Source of the DNA: Castellaniella sp040276085
Lineage (GTDB): Bacteria > Pseudomonadota > Gammaproteobacteria > Burkholderiales > Burkholderiaceae_B
Length of the DNA stretch: 64,000 bases
NCBI RefSeq assembly: GCF_040276085.1
Contig: NZ_JBELOK010000004.1
Location: forward strand, 248,001 to 312,000
Direction: 5' to 3'
The translations under genes were made by a program, and so were the position numbers. Positions 60,244 to 64,000 of this stretch are shown in pieces (positions within the stretch are counted from its first letter, which is position 1; each line of letters opens with the position of its first letter). The notes below the pieces were generated by a model. It did not search any database. It was not told the origin of the DNA and saw nothing but the letters and a program-made list of their open reading frames with translations.

Positions 60244-60828
60244 TTAGGTGTCGAGAGAATGGTCCATGCCTTCCCAGCGGGGGCCGGGAACATGAATATC
60301 AAATAAATCCAGCACCCGGCACACAGTGTGATCGATCATGTCGTCGAGTGTGGCTGGGCGCATGTAAAACGCCGGCAAGGGCGGGAAGATAATACCCCCC
60401 ATCTCGGTGACGGACGTCATATTGCGCAAGTGTGCCAGATTAAACGGCGTCTCGCGCACCATCAATACCAGCCGGCGGCGCTCTTTGAGTGTGACATCGG
60501 CCGCCCGGGTAATGAGATTGTCGGACAGCCCATGGGCCACTGCGGCCAGGGTACGCATGGAACACGGCACCACCACCATGCCAGCGGTGGCAAAACTGCC
60601 ACTGGCCAGCGTAGCGCCCACATCGCGCGGGCTATAGACATGGTCGGCCAGCGCATGCACCGCCGCGCGCTCGAGGCCGAGCTCGTGGCGGATATTGAGC
60701 ACCCCGGAGGGCGAAATCACCAAATGGGTTTCGACATCCTGGGTGCGGGCCAGGCCGAGCAGGCGCAGGGCATACTGTGCCCCGGTGGCCCCGCTAATGC
60801 CGACAACCAGACGACGTCTGGGTGTCAC
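60244..60828 (-). CDS. ubiX: Flavin prenyltransferase
   Basis: A 194-residue enzyme that attaches a dimethylallyl group to FMN to make the cofactor of UbiD decarboxylases. Motifs: VGISGATGAQYALRLL, VVPCSMRTLAAVAHG and LMVRETPFNLAHLRNM. The start is GTG 60828, overlapping the grxD stop by 4 bp. ubiD itself is not in the window. Confidence 0.95.
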   Translation of the reverse strand: MTPRRRLVVGISGATGAQYALRLLGLARTQDVETHLVISPSGVLNIRHELGLERAAVHALADHVYSPRDVGATLASGSFATAGMVVVPCSMRTLAAVAHGLSDNLITRAADVTLKERRRLVLMVRETPFNLAHLRNMTSVTEMGGIIFPPLPAFYMRPATLDDMIDHTVCRVLDLFDIHVPGPRWEGMDHSLDT

Positions 60829-61166
60829 TCGATGGCCCCGGCTTCCTTCAGCACGGGGGCGAGTTCGTTGTTGACATGCATTTCGTTGAGGATATCGGTG
60901 CCGCCAATGAACTCGCCGCTAACGTAAAGTTGCGGAATAGTGGGCCAATTGGCGTAATCCTTGACGCCCTGGCGCACTTCGGCGTCTTCAAGGACATTGA
61001 CAGTAACCAGCTTGGTGACGCCCACTTCTTTGAGGATCTGGATGGCACGGGCCGAAAAGCCACATTGTGGGAACTGGGCGGTGCCTTTCATGAACAACAC
61101 CACCGGATGGCTGGTGACGGTTTCACGGATAAAGTTCAGAACTTCGGATTGTGCTGCTTCGGTCAT
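60825..61166 (-). CDS. grxD: Monothiol glutaredoxin (Grx4 type)
   Basis: A 113-residue monothiol glutaredoxin with active site CGFS in FPQCGFSARAIQIL and WPTIPQLYVSGEFIGGTDI for glutathione. Such proteins carry and deliver 2Fe-2S clusters together with BolA partners. Lies between prmC and ubiX. Confidence 0.95.
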   Translation of the reverse strand: MTEAAQSEVLNFIRETVTSHPVVLFMKGTAQFPQCGFSARAIQILKEVGVTKLVTVNVLEDAEVRQGVKDYANWPTIPQLYVSGEFIGGTDILNEMHVNNELAPVLKEAGAIE

Positions 61167-61183
61167 GGTGGTCTCTATAAAAA

Positions 61184-62005
61184 TCAGGCCGGCCAGCGGC
61201 CCCAGGTAAGCCTTTCGATGCCGGCCAGATCAGTTTTCGTGGCCACATCGATAAACCCGCACGATACAAACAGGCGCTGTACTGCAACCGCCTGATCCCA
61301 GCCGTGCTCGACACAGAGTGCCGCCCCGGGCAGCAAGTGCCTGGGCGCCCCCTGCACAATGGCGCGCAACGCGCCAAGGCCATCGGCTTCGTCAGTGAGT
61401 GCCGCACGAGGCTCGAAGCGAAGATCGCCCTGCCCCAGATGGATATCCTGTTTGTCGATATAAGGCGGATTTGAAACAATTAAATGATAGCGCTCCAAAC
61501 CCAACTCGGTATCGTACCAATTCCCTGGAGAAAACAATAGCGATGCCCCCAGAGCGCGTGCGTTCAATTGCGCCATGCTCAGCGCAGCCATGCTTTTGTC
61601 GGTTGCTGTCACCCGGGCATCGGGGCGATCCAGCGCAATCGACACTCCGACAATGCCACTGCCGGTGCCCAAGTCCAGCACGGCAGGCGAGGCAATCCCG
61701 CCAAGCAACTGCAAGCCAAGTTCGACCAGCAGCTCGGTTTCAGGCCGTGGAATAAGCACCTCGGGGCTCACCTGAAAATCCCGCCCCCAAAACTCACGGC
61801 ATCCAAGGATGTAGGCCATGGGCTCACCGGCCAGCCGCCGGGCCTCAAGTGCCTGATAGGCTACCTGTGCCTCTGCGGAAAGCGGATCGGTGTCGTGCGC
61901 AATAAGCCACGCACGCGACACACCCAATACCTTCTGCCACAGCATCCGGCACTCCAGGCGCGGCAAGGCACTGGCAAGCACGTAATCACGCACATGATCA
62001 GCCAT
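61184..62005 (-). CDS. prmC: Release factor glutamine N5-methyltransferase
   Basis: A 273-residue enzyme that methylates the glutamine of the GGQ motif in release factors. The N-terminal helical domain precedes the SAM domain (VLDLGTGSGIVGVSIAL) and the catalytic VSNPPYID. Placed right after its substrate gene prfA (10-nt gap). ATG 62005 is the likely start; the frame extends upstream into prfA. Confidence 0.95.
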   Translation of the reverse strand: MADHVRDYVLASALPRLECRMLWQKVLGVSRAWLIAHDTDPLSAEAQVAYQALEARRLAGEPMAYILGCREFWGRDFQVSPEVLIPRPETELLVELGLQLLGGIASPAVLDLGTGSGIVGVSIALDRPDARVTATDKSMAALSMAQLNARALGASLLFSPGNWYDTELGLERYHLIVSNPPYIDKQDIHLGQGDLRFEPRAALTDEADGLGALRAIVQGAPRHLLPGAALCVEHGWDQAVAVQRLFVSCGFIDVATKTDLAGIERLTWGRWPA

Positions 62006-62015
62006 GGCGACCTCT

Positions 62016-63095
62016 TTAATCCAGTGCCAGTGCGGCCAGCTGCTCGGTTTGGTACTCGGCCAGCAACGCGCGGGCGATCTCACCCAGATCTCCGTCCATC
62101 ACCTGGGCCAGCTTATACAGCGTGAGATTGATGCGGTGATCCGTGACACGGCCCTGCGGAAAATTGTAGGTGCGGATACGTTCGGAGCGATCACCCGACC
62201 CCACCAGGCTTTTGCGCTGTGCGGCTTCACGGGCATGGATCTCCTGCTGCTGGCGATCTTTGAGGCGCGCAGCCAGCACCTGCATGGCTTTGTCTTTGTT
62301 GCGATGCTGCGAGCGGTCGTCCTGGCACTCCACCACCAGCCCCGTGGGCAGGTGGGTAATACGCACGGCAGAATCCGTTTTATTGATGTGCTGGCCCCCT
62401 GCCCCGCTGGCCCGAAACGTATCGATGCGCAAATCATTGGGATTGATCTGGATGTCTGCATGGGCATCAGCCTCTGGCATGACAGCCACAGTGCATGCCG
62501 AGGTATGCACCCGCCCCTGGGATTCGGTCTCGGGCACACGCTGAACCCGGTGCGCGCCGGATTCGAACTTCAGTTGTCCATACACCCCGTCGCCCTGAAT
62601 ATGGACAATCACTTCCTTGTAGCCCCCCAGCTCTGCGGGGCTCTCGGACATCAGTTCTGTGCGCCAGCCGTTGGTTTCGGCATAACGCATGTACATGCGC
62701 AGCAAGTCGCCGGCAAACAGGGCGCTTTCATCGCCACCAGTACCTGCGCGGATTTCAAGAAATACGCTACGGTCATCATCCGGATCCTTGGGGATCAACA
62801 GAATCTGCAGGTCTGCTTCCAGCTGTTCGATGCGTGCGTCGGCACCCGCCAGTTCTTCCTCGGCCAAGGCCTTCATCTCGGGGTCGGCCAGCAATTCGCG
62901 CGCAGCGGCATGATCGGCACAGGCTTTCTGCCAGACATCAAACGCACTAACCACCGGCTCCAGCTCTGCCCGCTCGCGCGAGAGCTTGCGAAAGCGGTCC
63001 ATGTCCTGGGCACTGTCGGGCTCTGCCAGCATGGCATCGATTTCAGCCAAACGATGGCCGAGATGTTCCAGACGGGTGCTCATCGAACTTTTCAT
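62016..63095 (-). CDS. prfA: Peptide chain release factor 1
   Basis: A 359-residue class I release factor reading UAA and UAG. The tripeptide anticodon PET lies in VQRVPETESQGRVHTS and the catalytic GGQ in SGAGGQHINKTDSAVR. ATG 63095 gives the usual N-terminus; ATG 63083 is an alternative. Confidence 0.96.
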   Translation of the reverse strand: MKSSMSTRLEHLGHRLAEIDAMLAEPDSAQDMDRFRKLSRERAELEPVVSAFDVWQKACADHAAARELLADPEMKALAEEELAGADARIEQLEADLQILLIPKDPDDDRSVFLEIRAGTGGDESALFAGDLLRMYMRYAETNGWRTELMSESPAELGGYKEVIVHIQGDGVYGQLKFESGAHRVQRVPETESQGRVHTSACTVAVMPEADAHADIQINPNDLRIDTFRASGAGGQHINKTDSAVRITHLPTGLVVECQDDRSQHRNKDKAMQVLAARLKDRQQQEIHAREAAQRKSLVGSGDRSERIRTYNFPQGRVTDHRINLTLYKLAQVMDGDLGEIARALLAEYQTEQLAALALD

Positions 63096-63173
63096 GCGGG
63101 ATTCCGGGGATTGATAAAGACATTGCCACGGGCAGGGCTGCCCGCGCAACAAAGACGCAGAAAGAGAGAGCCG

Positions 63174-64000
63174 CTACCGGCGACGGGAGCCGGATTCGGG
63201 CAACAGACGAGGCAAAAGGGACAACAGCTGGTCGCGCTCGGGGCCTTCGCTGCGATTAAGCGCAGCCATTGGCCCGTGCATATATTTATGGCTGAGGCTG
63301 TAGGCCAGGTGCTCGAGCACGGCTTCGGGGTCGTCGCCCCTGGCCAGCAGACGGCGGGCGCGGTCGAGCTCGGCCTGGCGCAGTGCATCGGCGCTTTGCT
63401 GGTAATTGATGATGGCCGGCACAATGGCACGATTATCGAGCCAGTGCATGAAGTGCTGCACCCTGGCCTCGATGATGGCCTCGGCCTGCACCACCGCAGC
63501 CCGACGTGCATCCGTGCCGGATTGCACCATGCGGCCAAGATCATCTACGGTATATAGATAGACGTCGGCCAGCCGGCCGATCTCGGGCTCGATGTCGCGC
63601 GGCACGGCCAGATCCACCATCACCATGGGGCGGTGGCGGCGCGTGCGGGCAGCCCTTTCGACCATCCCCAAACCGAGGATGGGCAAGGATGAGGCCGTAC
63701 AGGAGACGACCACATCGAATTCGGCGAGATGCTCGGGCAAAGCCGATAGCTTCAGTGTGCGGGCGTTAAATTGTGTGGCCAGGAGATCGGCGCGCTCTAG
63801 TGTGCGGTTGGCCACGGCCATCTGGCGCGGGTGCACCGCGGCAAAGTGCGTGGCACAGAGCTCGATCATTTCGCCCGCACCGATGAACAGCACATTGGCA
63901 GTGGAGAGATCGCCCAAAACACGCTCGGTCAGACGCACCGCAGCTGCTGCCATGGACACGGAATGTGCACCAATGGCGGTTTGCGAACGAACCTCTTTGG
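63174..64000 (-). CDS. hemA: Glutamyl-tRNA reductase, C-terminal part
   Basis: The frame runs through the window end, so only about 274 C-terminal residues are seen. It includes the end of the catalytic domain (TAIGAHSVSMAAAAV), the NADPH domain (ANVLFIGAGEMIELCATHF) and the dimerisation helix. The enzyme makes glutamate-1-semialdehyde, the first precursor of tetrapyrroles. It heads the run prfA-prmC-grxD-ubiX-HD-GYP; the 78-nt gap to prfA holds only a small GC hairpin (63129-63144). Confidence 0.93.
   Translation of the reverse strand, partial: KEVRSQTAIGAHSVSMAAAAVRLTERVLGDLSTANVLFIGAGEMIELCATHFAAVHPRQMAVANRTLERADLLATQFNARTLKLSALPEHLAEFDVVVSCTASSLPILGLGMVERAARTRRHRPMVMVDLAVPRDIEPEIGRLADVYLYTVDDLGRMVQSGTDARRAAVVQAEAIIEARVQHFMHWLDNRAIVPAIINYQQSADALRQAELDRARRLLARGDDPEAVLEHLAYSLSHKYMHGPMAALNRSEGPERDQLLSLLPRLLPESGSRRR

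Noticed and set aside
62004..63557. 517-codon open frame on the plus strand across prmC, prfA and hemA
   Set aside because: It is antisense to three clearly conserved genes and its product has no recognisable motif; long antisense frames are expected in GC-rich DNA.
1..64000. CRISPR array, prophage, insertion sequence, integrase, tRNA or toxin-antitoxin module
   Set aside because: I looked for spaced direct repeats, transposase or integrase motifs, tRNA-like cloverleafs and small paired genes and found none that hold up.

Overview
The window reads as ordinary chromosome of a betaproteobacterium, most likely Burkholderiales, family Alcaligenaceae (Bordetella/Achromobacter/Pusillimonas-like). 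The reasons are: GC-rich, tightly packed genes; HPr kinase together with RapZ; a giant DUF3683 flavoprotein beside apt; the order hemA-prfA-prmC-grxD-ubiX; comF beside a BioC-type methyltransferase; and several ABC, TRAP and CoA-ligase uptake clusters. I see no tRNA, rRNA, IS element, prophage or CRISPR array. The family assignment rests on remembered gene order and protein similarity, not on a search.

Layout. 1-5.3 kb: an AT-rich leader, an orphan NMT1/TauA-type binding protein and a 1310-residue FAD/4Fe-4S oxidoreductase. 5.3-13.5 kb: apt, then the Kdo and LPS-transport genes kdsD-kdsC-lptC-lptA-lptB, then hpf-ptsN-hprK-rapZ-rlpA. rpoN, usually found between lptB and hpf, is absent. 13.5-18.5 kb: rsmI divergent from yraN-diaA-dolP-tlpA-argB-HAD, the last five joined by 1-4 bp overlaps. 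18.4-23 kb (minus): gpmA-envC-ctpA-moeB. 23-25.4 kb: yibN-grxC-secB-gpsA. 25.4-37 kb: trmL, comF, a BioC-like gene, rsmB, DUF4390, an NtrY-type kinase and a short NtrX-like regulator without an AAA+ domain, def-fmt, dprA and an HMG-CoA-lyase-type gene.

37-46.3 kb: an uptake and activation cluster (AMP-dependent acyl-CoA ligase, LivG, LivH, LivM, binding protein, LivF, PaaK-type ligase), divergent from a Crp/Fnr-type regulator with a palindrome in the shared promoter region. 46.4-51 kb: amino-acid catabolism, with gdhA-ansA facing kbl-tdh. 51-60 kb: a periplasm-sensing GGDEF/EAL protein, a TRAP transporter (DctP-DctQ-DctM) ending in a clear terminator, an MFS exporter or importer, and an HD-GYP protein. 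60-64 kb (minus): hemA (cut by the window end)-prfA-prmC-grxD-ubiX, with the HD-GYP gene at the distal end.

How it fits together: the left half is envelope biogenesis and housekeeping; the right half is uptake of organic acids and amino acids plus c-di-GMP turnover. I did not find a multi-gene system that is plainly new. The best leads are the paired absence of rpoN and of the AAA+ domain in the NtrX-like regulator, a TRAP permease with a Gly/Tyr repeat tail, a probably leaderless ptsN, and hairpins that follow every solute-binding-protein gene.
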